A DNA stretch of 64,000 bases from Nemophila menziesii (GCA_029959085.1 JARWIR010000017.1:26908144-26972143); one strand, 5' to 3'. Positions 35,638 through 46,960 are shown, counted from the first letter of the stretch. Translations and numbers: made by a program. Notes: generated by a model from the sequence alone, not told the origin.

Positions 35638-36000
35638 AAATAGCTTACCTTTTGTTACCAATCGCTGTACACACGGTGTGGGAAGAAAGGAACAACCGAA
35701 TCTTCAACCATACCTACAGTACAGAAGATAGAGAGGATTATTGATCGAGTCGTGGAGAACATGTTGAATCTGAAGAGATACGGGAGAGAAGCCATCGAAG
35801 AGGAGATGAGGAGGTGGAGAGAGAAATAGGGTTTAATGAGTTAGATTACGTTTTGTACTTCGTTTGTACTTGTGTGGTTGTAATATGAGTTTTATTTGTT
35901 TTGTTTAGGCCTAGTCAGAGTTGACTGGGTCAAAATTGTAAACACCTATTTGTTCTGATATAAAATTTAAAATGGCTGGTTTAGTAAAAAAAAAAAAAAA
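35638..36000 (+). mobile_element. 5'-truncated L1-type LINE insertion
   Basis: About 363 bp ending in a run of A (about 35987-36000), flanked by the 15-bp duplication GGAATACTAGTAGAG (35623-35637 and 36001-36015). The + strand encodes the end of a LINE ORF2 (WEERNNRIFN; then YGREAIEEEMRRWRE and a stop at about 35828), with one frameshift between the two blocks. A classic target-primed insertion. Confidence 0.92.
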
Positions 36001-36997
36001 GGAATACTAGTAGAGTAAAAAGAAAATGTCTGAATAAAAAAAAATGAGATTCCATTTTTGATAGGTGAGCATACCTTAGGAATTATATTAAATAGAAGAA
36101 AAAGTAAGTACAAGATAATAAAGAACGTACAGAATTATGTTTCGTAAAATATGCCGCATCAAAATTGATTTATTTCCTTATGCAATACAGGGTTCATTTA
36201 TTTTATAACAAAAAATATTTAAGAACTTACCAAAAATATATTTCCATGTAGAACAGATTAGAACTCTAATGCCTTGGATAGACTTCTCTCACAAGTAACA
36301 AGTAATCTCTCGCAAGTAATTATCGCATCTATCTATATAAGTACATCAAATTTGATAAGAGCGAAATATTTCTTATCCTCGATCCAGGCAAGATCAAAGT
36401 TAAATATGACAGATTATAGTGAAAAACTTATGTCTACTACTGAAGTTAACAGCAAAAACAAATTAGACGACGTTGATCTTGACTATAGTCATGTTGATTA
36501 TCTTTATTTTGTTACTACAACAGATATAGCAGCCTTGAAACATAGGAATAATGGTGATATCATCTTTATGGAAAAGGGTTTCAAGAAAGTGGAATGTGAT
36601 CAATTAACAAAGAAACCGACTAGACTTGCAGAAAAGATTTCAACAGAAAGACCCTTGATGGAAGAAGATGCAGATGGTGCTAAGGCTAACGAGAGACTCA
36701 TAATCAATATGCCAAAGGGTTTCAAAAGAACTACATGTGATATAAAACCGAGAAGACTTGAGCATCAAGGTACAAACTATGTCAAGGGTTTTCATGATAA
36801 TGGAAAGTTTTCCAGGAAAAGACCCTTAACTGAAGATGCATATGATACTGGTAACAAGAAAAAAACATGCTTCGTCAGATATTATGAACATATGCCTAAA
36901 AAGAGCAAGAATGATACGGGGTCGACCAAATTCGAATCAAGCCTACAAAAGATGGAATCTAAGTATCAGCAGATCCGAGATAATAGAAGGAAGATAC

Positions 36998-37194
36998 TGA
37001 TAGAAAGGGAGAAAGAGAGATTTTATTATATTTCGTTTATTGAAATGATTACAAGATATGAAGTGTATATATATACTACTCACTACACACATTATACATA
37101 CACCTATACATACACAATATTACTCTAACTGTTTTGTAACAACTTTGACAGCTGTGTTTAGTTTGTTGGAGTTATATTCTTCTTTATCTTATCA
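36998..37194 (-). repeat. 3' LTR of the Ale-type Copia
   Basis: Begins TGATAG and ends TTATCA on the + strand. Its minus strand has a TATATATATACAC block and a CAATAAA-type signal. The polyprotein stop codon falls inside it (37158-37160). Confidence 0.95.
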
Positions 37195-40100
37195 TCCCCC
37201 CTCAAGCTGAGCACTGAGATTAGTGGAAGCTTGGAAACATTCAGAACAAATAAAGTGGAGCTCAAACCTTTTGTCAGAAGATCAGCTAGTTGGTGTTCAG
37301 ACGGAACATGATATAGTGCAAGAGCCTTAGACTTTACTTGTTCTCTAACAAAGTGAAAATCGACATCAATATGTCTTGTTCGAGTATGAAACACAGGGTT
37401 ATTAGCAAGAGCTAATGCAGAGAGATTATCACACGCAATCGATGGAGTTTGAATCGAAATATGTAAGCTTTGCAACAAGAAGGTGAACCACTTTAACTCA
37501 GCAGCAACATGAGCTAAAGCACGATACTCCGCTTCAGTTGATGAACGTGAGACTGTAGACTGTTTCTTCGAGCCCCAAGACACTAAATTCTGTCCCAAGA
37601 ATATGCAATAACCAGTCACAGAACGTCTATCAATCGAGCAACTAGCCCAATCCGAGTCAGAGAAGGCTTTAAGATGAGGAGGAGATGGTTTGAAATATAG
37701 ACCATAACTGACTGTGCCTTTAATATAACGCATCAACTTCTTCAAAGCTTCATAATTAGCATTGGTGGGATGATGCATTGACTGACACAGCTGATTAACT
37801 GCATAAGCAATGTCTGGCCTAGAGATAGTCAAATACTGAAGCGCACCCGTTAAACTTCGAAACAAAGTTGGATCTTCAAATGGTTTCAAGCCATGTTCAG
37901 AAATTACGGAGTATTTATTTAAGCTTGGTGTAGAAGAAGACTTACACTCGCTTAAGCCAGCTTTACTTAGAATAGACTGAGCATAATTTGATTGTGTGAC
38001 AATTGTGTATTCATTTGTTTTCATAATTTCTAAACCCAGAAAATAAGATAACTCTCCCAAGTCCTTCATCTCAAAACGACTCTTAAGATCATGTATAATA
38101 GATGAGATAGAGTTTGAATCAGCACCCGTAATTAGTATATCATCAACATAGACCAATATAATAGTCAGTGAAGAATCTGAGCCTCGAGTAAACATAGATG
38201 TATCTGCAGAGCTGATGACAAAACCATGAGCTGTGAGAAAAGTAGCAAGTAAATCATACCAAGCACGAGGTGCTTGTTTTAATCCATACAATGAACGTTT
38301 AAGTTTACAAACATAATCCGGATATTTTGAATCTATAAAGCCAGCTGGTTGAACCATGTATACTTCTTCATTCAATACTCCATGAAGAAAAGCGTTTGAG
38401 ACATCTAATTGTCGAATTTTCCAATTAAATGTAACAGCTAAAGAGAGTATAACACGTATAGTTTGATGCTTTATAACCGGACTAAAAGTTTCAGTATAGT
38501 CAAGGCCAAACTCTTGAAGAAAACCACGAGCAACAAGCCTTGCTTTATAACGGGCCACATCACCCTTTGCATTTCGTTTAATCTTATAAACCCATTTGCA
38601 AGTAATGGGATTTCGTCCAAGTGGAGGAGGAACTAATTCCCAAGTTTGTTGATGAATTAGTGCAGTGTACTCATCAACCATTGCATCTTGCCAACACTGA
38701 TATTTAGAAGCTTCTTTAAAAGAATTAGGTTCAGACAAGGAGGGCTGAAGAATTAGAGACTGACACTTGTAAGAAGGTTTTAATGAACCAGTTTGCCTAC
38801 GAGTTACCATAGGATGAGATGAAATAGGAATAGAGGAAGGGGCAATAGAGGTTGTATTTGAAGTGGAAGTAGAAGCTTCAGCAGAAGAAGAGGCTAGAGG
38901 AGACAAACTAGCAGTAGGATCAATTGAAAAAGGCTCAGAAATGGAGTATAAATTTATGGAGTTTTGAAGAAGATCAACAAAAGAAGTGGGAGTTGTTTCT
39001 AAAATGGATGAGGAAGTGGAAGAAGTATGTGAAATGTATGGAAAAACACTCTCATTGAACCTCACATGTCTTGAAATAAAGATTTTATGAGATTCCAAAG
39101 AGTAACACTTATAACCTTTTGAGTTAGAGCAATAGCCCAAGAATATACACGCATCTGATCTTGGAGTCAGTTTGTGAGTTGAGTAAGGCCTGAGCCAAGG
39201 ATAACACAAACACCCAAAGATCCTGAGATGATCATATGTAGGAGAGTGATTATATAGTAGAAAAAATGGGGATTTATTTGATAAATTTGGGGTAGGTAAG
39301 ATATTGATCAGATACACAGCAGTAGCTAAGGCTTCAAGCCAAAAGGTAGAAGGTAACTGACCATGAGAAAGTAAAGAAAGTGTAGTTTCAATTAGGTGCC
39401 TATGTTTCCTCTCTGAAACACCATTTTGTTCAGGTGTGTGGGGACATGAGGTTTGATGGAGAACACCATGGTCTTGAAGAAATAGTTTAAACACCTGAGA
39501 CATGAATTCACCACCATTATCTGATCTAAGTATCTTAATAGGGGTATTGAATTGTGTGAGTATCAGTTTGTAAAAGGACTTGAACACTTCACAGACTTGA
39601 GACTTCAAAGACAAAGGATAAACCCAAGAATAGCGCGTAAAATCATCAATGAACACAACATAATAACGAAAAGAAGCGGTGGAAGACTCAACAGGTGAGG
39701 GACCCCACACATCTGTGTGAACTAATTCAAAAGGTTTACAAGTTTTCTTACTAGACAAATTAAAAGGTAGTTTATGAGCTTTGGATATAGAACAAGCTCT
39801 ACATTGAACACCATGGAAATCAAGTCTAGAACCTATTACATTTGCAAGAGAATTTGAAGACTGAGATGATGGATGTCCAAGCCTGTAATGCCAGACTTGA
39901 GCAGGAGAAAGAGCTGAAGATGAACTTGAGACAACAGTTGAAGATAAGCACAGAACAGATGAAGAAGAGCTTGAACAATAGTTGTTAGACACACCAAAAT
40001 GAAGAGGATAAAGGCCATCTTTACAAGGGCCCTGAAACAGAATTTTCTTAGAGGTTAAATCAACAATTGACACAGAATTGGCAGTGAAAATGATAGAACA

Positions 40101-41396
40101 GTTATTATCTTGAGTAAGTCTAGAAATAGAGAGCAAATTAGATTTGATAGAGGGCACATGAAGTATAGACTTGAGTAATAAAGAGGATGAAGAGGAAGAA
40201 AGCTTACTATCACCAATGTTTGCAATATTCAATGGCTGACCATTACCAACTGCAACTGAGTGTGAGCCATTATAAGGTGCTTGATTTTGAATTAAAGAAG
40301 GGTCATGAGTGACATGACTGTTAGCTCCTGAGTCAAGATACCACAACTCAGGATCATATGAGTTAGACTGAGATGTTTGAGCAGCTAATGCAACACGATT
40401 CTGAGCTTTTGGTGATGGATAGTTATGAAAATCAGCTCTATACCAACAGTCCAAAGCAATATGACCAAATTTCGAGCAAATTTGACATGTAGGAGAAGTA
40501 GTCATACCATTAGCTTGATTAGGAGGAGGTCCTAAGATTGATTGAAAAGAATTTCGACCTCTCCCTCGATAATTATTGTAGGAGCCTCGATTATTACCAC
40601 CTCTGTGTTGATTGGAGTTTCCTCGAGCATAATTTCCACGACCTTGAGTATTATTTTGAGAAACACCAGAAGATGGAGGACCAGAAGATGTAAATAAAGC
40701 AGAGTGAGAGGTTGTAGAATTCTCAGAAGACTCACTCATTTTCATGTGATGTTCTTCAGATACTAATAAACTTCCCAATGAGTGAAAGGTGAGTGTAGAA
40801 GTTTGAGCATTTGTAATCCTAATGCTCGACTTAAACTGATTAAATTCAGATGGAAGACCTTTGAGTGTGTACATTATAATGTCTTCAAGTGGAAGAGATT
40901 CACCAGCTGTAACCAATCCATCACACAGTTCTTGAATTTTATTCAAATAAGCTGTCATCGATCGATCATTCTTCTTTATGTTACACAGTCTCATTTTTAG
41001 ACCATGAACATGTGTACGACATTGCGTGATGAATATTTCTTCGAGCTTAGCCCATACATCATGAGCATGAACCAACCTAACTACTTGAGACAAAATGGAA
41101 GGTATCATTGAGGAATTTAGCGATACCTTGAGCTGTTGATCAACAATTAGCCAAGTAGAATAGTCTGAAGAAGAAGAAGCAGGAGTAGGTGAAGTGCCAT
41201 TGACATGAGCAAGATAACCATGTGCTTCCAGAACTGATTCCATCTGTGCACGCCATAGCACATAGTTTGTTGAATCGAGCTTGATTTGAACAAGAGAAGC
41301 CCAATTTTGACGAAGAAAAAGAAGGCCAGCTGGTATTTCTGAGCTGGATTGAATATTAGGTGTAGTGTTTGTAGGAGTAGAAGAAGAAGAAGCCAT
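37158..41396 (-). CDS. gag-pol: Copia gag-pol polyprotein (intact, 1412 aa)
   Basis: The frame is open from 41453, but the first ATG is at 41396 (MASSSSTPTN), chosen as the start. Domains: gag with YVLWRAQMESVL, CCHC knuckle CQICSKFGHIALDC (304-317), protease YLDSGANSH (D355), GAG-pre-integrase HYRLGHPS, integrase with FIDDFTRYSW, RSDNGGEF and HTPEQNGVSERKH, reverse transcriptase with CKWVYKIKRNA, ARYKARLVARGF and YVDDILITG (from about 1083), RNase H with SDSDWASC and STEAEYRAL, then TRHIDVDFHFVRE. No stop or frameshift is seen, and the length suits the Ale/Retrofit lineage. The C terminus is read through the polypurine tract into the LTR. One genomic RNA would encode all functions. Confidence 0.95.
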   Translation of the reverse strand: MASSSSTPTNTTPNIQSSSEIPAGLLFLRQNWASLVQIKLDSTNYVLWRAQMESVLEAHGYLAHVNGTSPTPASSSSDYSTWLIVDQQLKVSLNSSMIPSILSQVVRLVHAHDVWAKLEEIFITQCRTHVHGLKMRLCNIKKNDRSMTAYLNKIQELCDGLVTAGESLPLEDIIMYTLKGLPSEFNQFKSSIRITNAQTSTLTFHSLGSLLVSEEHHMKMSESSENSTTSHSALFTSSGPPSSGVSQNNTQGRGNYARGNSNQHRGGNNRGSYNNYRGRGRNSFQSILGPPPNQANGMTTSPTCQICSKFGHIALDCWYRADFHNYPSPKAQNRVALAAQTSQSNSYDPELWYLDSGANSHVTHDPSLIQNQAPYNGSHSVAVGNGQPLNIANIGDSKLSSSSSSLLLKSILHVPSIKSNLLSISRLTQDNNCSIIFTANSVSIVDLTSKKILFQGPCKDGLYPLHFGVSNNYCSSSSSSVLCLSSTVVSSSSSALSPAQVWHYRLGHPSSQSSNSLANVIGSRLDFHGVQCRACSISKAHKLPFNLSSKKTCKPFELVHTDVWGPSPVESSTASFRYYVVFIDDFTRYSWVYPLSLKSQVCEVFKSFYKLILTQFNTPIKILRSDNGGEFMSQVFKLFLQDHGVLHQTSCPHTPEQNGVSERKHRHLIETTLSLLSHGQLPSTFWLEALATAVYLINILPTPNLSNKSPFFLLYNHSPTYDHLRIFGCLCYPWLRPYSTHKLTPRSDACIFLGYCSNSKGYKCYSLESHKIFISRHVRFNESVFPYISHTSSTSSSILETTPTSFVDLLQNSINLYSISEPFSIDPTASLSPLASSSAEASTSTSNTTSIAPSSIPISSHPMVTRRQTGSLKPSYKCQSLILQPSLSEPNSFKEASKYQCWQDAMVDEYTALIHQQTWELVPPPLGRNPITCKWVYKIKRNAKGDVARYKARLVARGFLQEFGLDYTETFSPVIKHQTIRVILSLAVTFNWKIRQLDVSNAFLHGVLNEEVYMVQPAGFIDSKYPDYVCKLKRSLYGLKQAPRAWYDLLATFLTAHGFVISSADTSMFTRGSDSSLTIILVYVDDILITGADSNSISSIIHDLKSRFEMKDLGELSYFLGLEIMKTNEYTIVTQSNYAQSILSKAGLSECKSSSTPSLNKYSVISEHGLKPFEDPTLFRSLTGALQYLTISRPDIAYAVNQLCQSMHHPTNANYEALKKLMRYIKGTVSYGLYFKPSPPHLKAFSDSDWASCSIDRRSVTGYCIFLGQNLVSWGSKKQSTVSRSSTEAEYRALAHVAAELKWFTFLLQSLHISIQTPSIACDNLSALALANNPVFHTRTRHIDVDFHFVREQVKSKALALYHVPSEHQLADLLTKGLSSTLFVLNVSKLPLISVLSLRGDDKIKKNITPTN
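37195..37207 (-). other. Polypurine tract of the Ale-type Copia
   Basis: The minus strand reads TTGAGGGGGGA, directly before the LTR. It is also translated as part of the polyprotein tail. Confidence 0.85.
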
Positions 41397-41499
41397 TGAA
41401 AAATTGAAAAGCGGAAGATTGATTTGCAGGAACGGAGGTCTGAAAAGCTTCAAAACGCCATTAATGGCGATGAAAATTTTGAGGCTAAATACCTCCTAA

Positions 41500-41511
41500 G
41501 CTCTGATACCA
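41500..41511 (-). other. Primer binding site of the Ale-type Copia
   Basis: Plus-strand GCTCTGATACCA, the complement of the initiator Met-tRNA primer site, directly adjoining the LTR at 41512. Confidence 0.92.
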
Positions 41512-41708
41512 TGATAGAAAGGGAGAAAGAGAGATTTTATTATATTTCGTTTATTGAAATGATTACAAGATATGAAGTGTATATATATACTACTCACTAC
41601 ACACATTATACATACACCTATACATACACAATATTACTCTAACTGTTTTGTAACAACTTTGACAGCTGTGTTTAGTTTGTTGGAGTTATATTCTTCTTTA
41701 TCTTATCA
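41512..41708 (-). repeat. 5' LTR of the Ale-type Copia
   Basis: Identical by eye to 36998-37194, as expected for a very recent insertion. Confidence 0.95.
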
Positions 41709-41775
41709 GATACAACTGATTGATGTGAAGGATCTCCCTCCTCTACCACGATGCAACAACAGAAGGGATACTTGA

Positions 41776-42059
41776 GTGTTCAATCCAATCGTTATGCATG
41801 AACTTTTATTGTATTTTGCAATCCGGAATTTTTGTAAAGATTTAATAACTTATATTTTTGACATAATCTTTCCCAATTTTTATATTAGTTGAATTTTATT
41901 TTTGTTATTTATCTGTAAATACCTAAGTAAAAACTTATTTGCTAAAAATATTTCTTAATAAATTTTTTTATTAAAATTTTTTTTAGATAAAAATACTCTT
42001 ATATAATTATTTTAGTTTATCAATTATTTGTCATTTATATTTTAATCATCTTATTACAG
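41776..42059. other. AT-rich region after the split host ORF
   Basis: Probably 3' UTR and intergenic sequence of the broken ORF. No gene seen. Confidence 0.4.
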
Positions 42060-42420
42060 CTTCACACCGCTACTATCCCACCACCACCCCCACAACCACC
42101 ACAACCACCACCCCACCACCACAACCACCCTATTACTACCACCACCACCACAACCACCACCCCACCATCACAACCACCCTATTACTACCACCACCACCAC
42201 AACCACCACCCTATTACTATACCACCACTAGCACCACCACCACCACAACAACAATAACAACAACCACAACCACCACCCCACCATCACAACCACCCTATTA
42301 CTACCACCACCACCACAACCACCACCCTATTACTATACCACCACTAGCACCACCACCACCACAACAACAATAACAACAACCACAACCACAACCACAACCA
42401 CAACCACCACCACCACCTAC
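42060..42420. repeat. CCA-rich minisatellite with a 116-bp tandem duplication
   Basis: Runs of CCA and CAA. A block beginning CCCACCATCACAACC at 42161 repeats at 42277, giving a 116-bp period. It forms the outer left arm of the foldback that follows. Confidence 0.9.
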
Positions 42421-42850
42421 TACTATTAATTCCATCATACGCGCGGCTCCGTGATTTCTATTTTAAATCATCATAACTGATTTTAAAAAATATGAGAAAT
42501 AAATTTTTAGTATTTTTGGATAAAGCAGACTAATATTTACGTCTATGATTTTTTATGATTTTTTTTGTTTTTTTTCACAGACACGATATTCATTGTATCA
42601 AATAGTGAATTTTATATTTGCGATTAAATTTAAAAAAAAATCATAGACGTGGATTTTAATTTGTTTTATCCAATAATGCAATTTTTTTTTTCTGTTTTTT
42701 TAGAATTAGTTATGACGATTTTTTTTAAAAAAAATCACAGACGCGAACGTGTGTGGTGAAATTAGTCGTAGGTGGTGATGGTGGTGGTGGTTGTGGTTGT
42801 GGTGGCTGTAGTTGTGGTTAAATATATGGTGGTGATGGTGGTGGAAGTAC
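42400..42850. repeat. Large imperfect inverted repeat (foldback)
   Basis: The left arm (about 42400-42595) and right arm (about 42603-42850) are reverse complements with scattered mismatches. CCACCACCACC faces GGTGGTGATGG, CGCGGCTCCGTGATTT faces AAATCACAGACGCG, GGATAAAGCA faces TGTTTTATCC, and ACGTCTATGATTTTT faces AAAATCATAGACGT. The pivot lies near 42590. No coding. It could be a foldback transposon or a MITE with long TIRs. Confidence 0.85.
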
Positions 42851-42906
42851 CTATTATTTGTTTAATATTAAAAAATAAATATTATATTAAAAATAAAATA
42901 ATATAT

Positions 42907-43151
42907 TGTTATGAAATATTATATTAGTGTGTATTATTCTAGAGTAGTGGAGAGACTTTGTAACTTCTCTAATTTACTCTTTGTAACTCTCCTATTTAAT
43001 CCTATATAATTGTGTAGTTAGTAGGCTAGTCCAAGGGACTTGTATTCCCTATATAAAGGCTAGTTGATCATTGTTCCTAACACACTTTCGATTGCATAAG
43101 ATGAATAAAACTCCTCCATTATCTCTATACTTTTCTTCTTGTTTTACAACA
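42907..43151 (+). repeat. 5' LTR of the decayed-body Copia
   Basis: Contains a TATATAAA block at about 43050 and a GATGAATAAAAC stretch near 43101 that may act in polyadenylation. Same as 46971-47215. Confidence 0.93.
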
Positions 43152-44461
43152 CGTTATCAACACGACTTTACCAACCGAGCTAATATGATTTGAGACTCTT
43201 CATAATTTTTTTTGTTATATAGAGGTAAGTAATTCTTGAGGTAAGATATATTTTTTTAATTTTTTTATGTCATATTATAATATAATTTATTACTTCATCT
43301 CTATTTGGAAATATATTCCAAAAGAGTAAAGAATCATCAACAACTATTACCTCTTCAAATCTAGAATTTTGAAAGAGAAGATTCAACTTGATATTGTACA
43401 AGTTTGCTTCAAGAAAAGCAATTACAATCATTGAAAAAAATGACGAGAATAAGCAACTGAATGTTTGCTTCAATTTATAAATTATGATTGCTTAAAAACA
43501 ATATGAAACTCGTCTTCGAGTTGTTTATAAAGAAAAAATATTTCAATGAACTTATCAAGAAAAAAATTGAATATTGAGAAACAATTGATGAAACCATTAT
43601 AAAATGTCCAACTTGATAATAATTCATGGTGAAATTATTCAAAGCCTAATTGTTACAAAAGTATGATTCATGAAAATGAGTCTAACGAAATAAATTTTCG
43701 TTCATATATTGAGCAATATTTTTGTCATATATCTTTAATTTGAAATCAAGTGAGAAAATAAGGCTTATATGAATAAAATTGGACATGTAATCCAAATACA
43801 CCACAATAGTGGATTGAAATTGCAAAAGCATCTATGAAAGATTATGAAATTTATTTATCATAATCTCGTTAATTATAGACTTAAAGTCTCAATATTTTAT
43901 GAAAAAATGATTTATTGAATCATGCAAATAAGTATTGAGATGAATTCTCTTAAATTCTCAAATACATCTTGATGACATGAAAAAAGAAAACATTCTATTA
44001 TCATTTCTATGAAATATTGAATGTTAAAGTGTTTGTTTGGCATGACCTTGAAAGCAATATGAATGTCACATATGATAGTGAAAATTATCATTTGGGAAGA
44101 AAGTAACGCATCTAAGAACGATTGCGTAGAAAAAAAATTACATTGCTTCAATATTATCTCCAACGAGACTTAAAGTCTATTCCCATGATTTGTATAGTTA
44201 TCATGAATCGGAAATTCATTTGATATAATGAAAAATTATACATTATATTAGTCACTGACTTTGAAAATCATACATGGTTGGAGAAATAATTACGTAATCC
44301 TGAAAAGAACACGTTATCATAAATAAAAAATCGTGAACTTGAAATTTGAGAAAGAGTATTTGACATGATTATTGAATCATGAAAACAAAAAGAAAGATAA
44401 ATTCTGAAATGAATCCTTATAGGATCAAAATTGACATTTTAATTACAAAAAAACTAAATGT

Positions 44462-44545
44462 TGAAAGTGGGATTTGAACCAACAACCTCCTACAAATTGT
44501 GTAACTTGAATATGGTGCCTTAGACCAATTGATCATCATGTCATA
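44462..44545 (-). other. tRNA-like remnant inside the Copia
   Basis: The minus strand has TTGGTCTAAGGC (A-box-like) and GGTTCAAATCCC (good B box) about 50 bases apart, and a partial cloverleaf can be drawn. The acceptor stem does not pair well, so this is more likely a tRNA pseudogene or SINE head than a working tRNA. Confidence 0.35.
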
Positions 44546-46474
44546 ATTGTACAATATTATTTGACAAGATTATTTGACATAATTCTTTTATGACGAATGT
44601 CATTTGGATAAATCCAATATTAAATCAATTACGAGAGGATAAACTTATACTTCTATGAAGGATATTAAATCTTTATCGTATCTTCTCAAAGGATAATATA
44701 TGAGCGAGTCCAACTCGATTAAATTTCAAAAATAGAGTGACAAAATATCTTGTATTGAGATGATTCATATGCTCAATATGTACCAAAAAAAAAGTTGATA
44801 TTATTCTTTAATAAAAACTCATCAACATGACCAATCGGTCAAAACCATCACATGAAGTGATATAAGTTTGATGACCCTAATCTTTTGCCATGTTAGGTTT
44901 TTCCGTCATTTTTATTAATATAAATTCATTATCATGAATATAATCATGATTATAACCACAACCACTAATAAAATATTTATCAATTTTGTTTAAATCTCAA
45001 AATAAATATTACCAGGCTATCTCCAATTTGTTTGTACTATTTGACGTCAATATATAGTCAAATTCAGGGGGAGAAATATATGATCTATCAGAATATATAT
45101 TTTCGTGAAATAGAAAATTGTTAGACAATTGGTTGTGAATTCGCCTAATATGACTTATCGACATACAACTTTATACATATATACGGTCATATTGAAAAAA
45201 AAGTCCAACTAAAAATCATGAATACCCTCATTGGTCAAAGACCAAAAGTATCCATCTATATTTTGTTACTTGTGCAACATAAAATATAAATATCCCACCA
45301 TTATGCACAAAGATGAGATCATGAACAAATATGAGAATTTATTTCAATCTACAATGATTGATATGTATCTTGAGTTTGCCATATGAAAAATATGTATACT
45401 GGAATACTATGCATAAAGCAAGATTCTCATGATAAGAGAGGGAGCTGAAAAATATTTTATAAGATGCATCCTCATCCTCGCAAATAAATTATGAGCTCAA
45501 TGTAATAATAAGATGCATTCATAAGTGACTAAGTCACGTATTCAGCTTTAAAAGATCATGCTCAAATTAATTTCCTTTGAAAAAAATACATTGCAACGCG
45601 TAAAGCGTGGTCGACCTGTCGGTTCCAAAATATCATAAAATTGAGTAGTATGAGAAAGTTGGCACTTCTAAAATTATCATGAGATTATGTAGAAAATATA
45701 AATAAAGAGTAGTACTCTAAAAAGAGTACCAGGTACCTGAATATGTTTTCTGTATTGAGAAATTGAGATAAAAGAATCTCATTCAATTATATTACTACAG
45801 AAATATATGGAATCGAAAAACAACTTGATCATGATCAAATAATATGTGTAAATGATCATGTAAAAGTTACTAAATGAAAATGAGGATCTTGAATCGAAGT
45901 CCATTCTATAATGTCGACTAGAAAAATTAATTGGCCAAATATAATAAGACGCAGTCAGACATAATCATACTCACACAGTCAATGTGAATATATGAAATAC
46001 TTTTTTGGTGGAAAATATTTGTGTGAAAGTTTCATATAGGACATCATGTGCGGTCTTATAGTAAAATAAATTTACCAATATGTATCGTGTGATACGAAAA
46101 ATTACATGAAAGTCTTTAGAAGACTAAAAACGCGTATACATAAATCCCGGGAGATATTAGAATGATATTTGTATTACTTTTGTTGTCTTTAACAATCTTT
46201 AATTGTCTTATATATTGTCATGTACTCTGCCATATATTTGTTTTATATTTCATAAGTAGAATATGTGTTTATTTATGATTACGTGCAAGAATATTTATTA
46301 CTCTAAATTGCACATGATTGTGTTTGTGGATCATTCCAGTGTTATATGACGATATGACTTCATATATTGTTTAATTTGAAATTATAGTTACTATTATAAA
46401 AATGTGTAAGATACTGAATATCGAGATTATTTTCGAAATTGAAGATCATCACATATACGTTTACATGAGGGGGA

Positions 46475-46960
46475 GAACAACACGTATTGCACTCGTTATT
46501 CCTTCTTCAAGGTTTTTTCCCACAGGGTTTTCCTGACAAAGTTTTTAACGAGGAAAATTAAAAGCGTATTGATAACAATTATGTACTCTTTTTCCTTCAC
46601 TCGGTTTTTGTCCCACAGGGTTTTCCTAGTAAGGTTTTAACGAGGCATATCAATAAAAATTTGGTGGATATTCAACTCGACCTGGTCAAATTTAAGTTCA
46701 CAAGAAAAGCCCAAGATGCAAAATCCAAGAGGAATATCATGTCAATATAATTTATTGGTTGCACTATATAATTTTATGCAAAGATACTTCCAGTTCATGC
46801 GACAAGTCGATAATACTAATGATCAAGATACTTTGTCCACACATATATGGGAAGATGAATACGCGTTGCACTCTTTTTCCCTTGACTAGTTTTTTTCCCA
46901 TTGGGTTTTACTAGAGAGGTTTTTAACGAGGCAACATCATATGCGTATATGAATAATACC
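46475..46960 (+). repeat. Three copies of a post-pol Copia block
   Basis: Blocks at about 46510, 46605 and 46885 share CCCA(C/T)(A/T)GGGTTTT and TTTTAACGAGG. Units are about 60 bp but unevenly spaced. Confidence 0.7.

Larger units (their letters stand above)
36998..41708 (-). mobile_element. Young, intact Ale-type Ty1/Copia retrotransposon
   Basis: LTRs of 197 bp (36998-37194 and 41512-41708) look identical. The TSD GATAC is at 36993-36997 and 41709-41713. The primer site (TGGTATCAGAGC on the minus strand, 41500-41511) abuts the 5' LTR and the polypurine tract abuts the 3' LTR. A single uninterrupted polyprotein frame fills the interior. Everything needed for autonomous activity seems present. 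Confidence 0.95.
36406..41775 (+). pseudogene. Unrecognised host ORF split by a Copia insertion
   Basis: The ATG at 36406 begins a frame running to 36997, where the Ale-type Copia (36998-41708) is inserted within a codon. After the second GATAC copy the same frame resumes at 41714 and stops at TGA 41773-41775. The coding content without the element would be about 218 codons. The product is basic and contains imperfect internal repeats around GFKKVECD, GFKRTTCD and RPLTEDAYD, then a charged helix (ESKYQQIRDNRRKI). The frame also extends 5' without an ATG, so an upstream exon ending near 36400 is possible. I do not recognise the family. It is disrupted here unless transcripts splice around the element. 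Confidence 0.6.
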
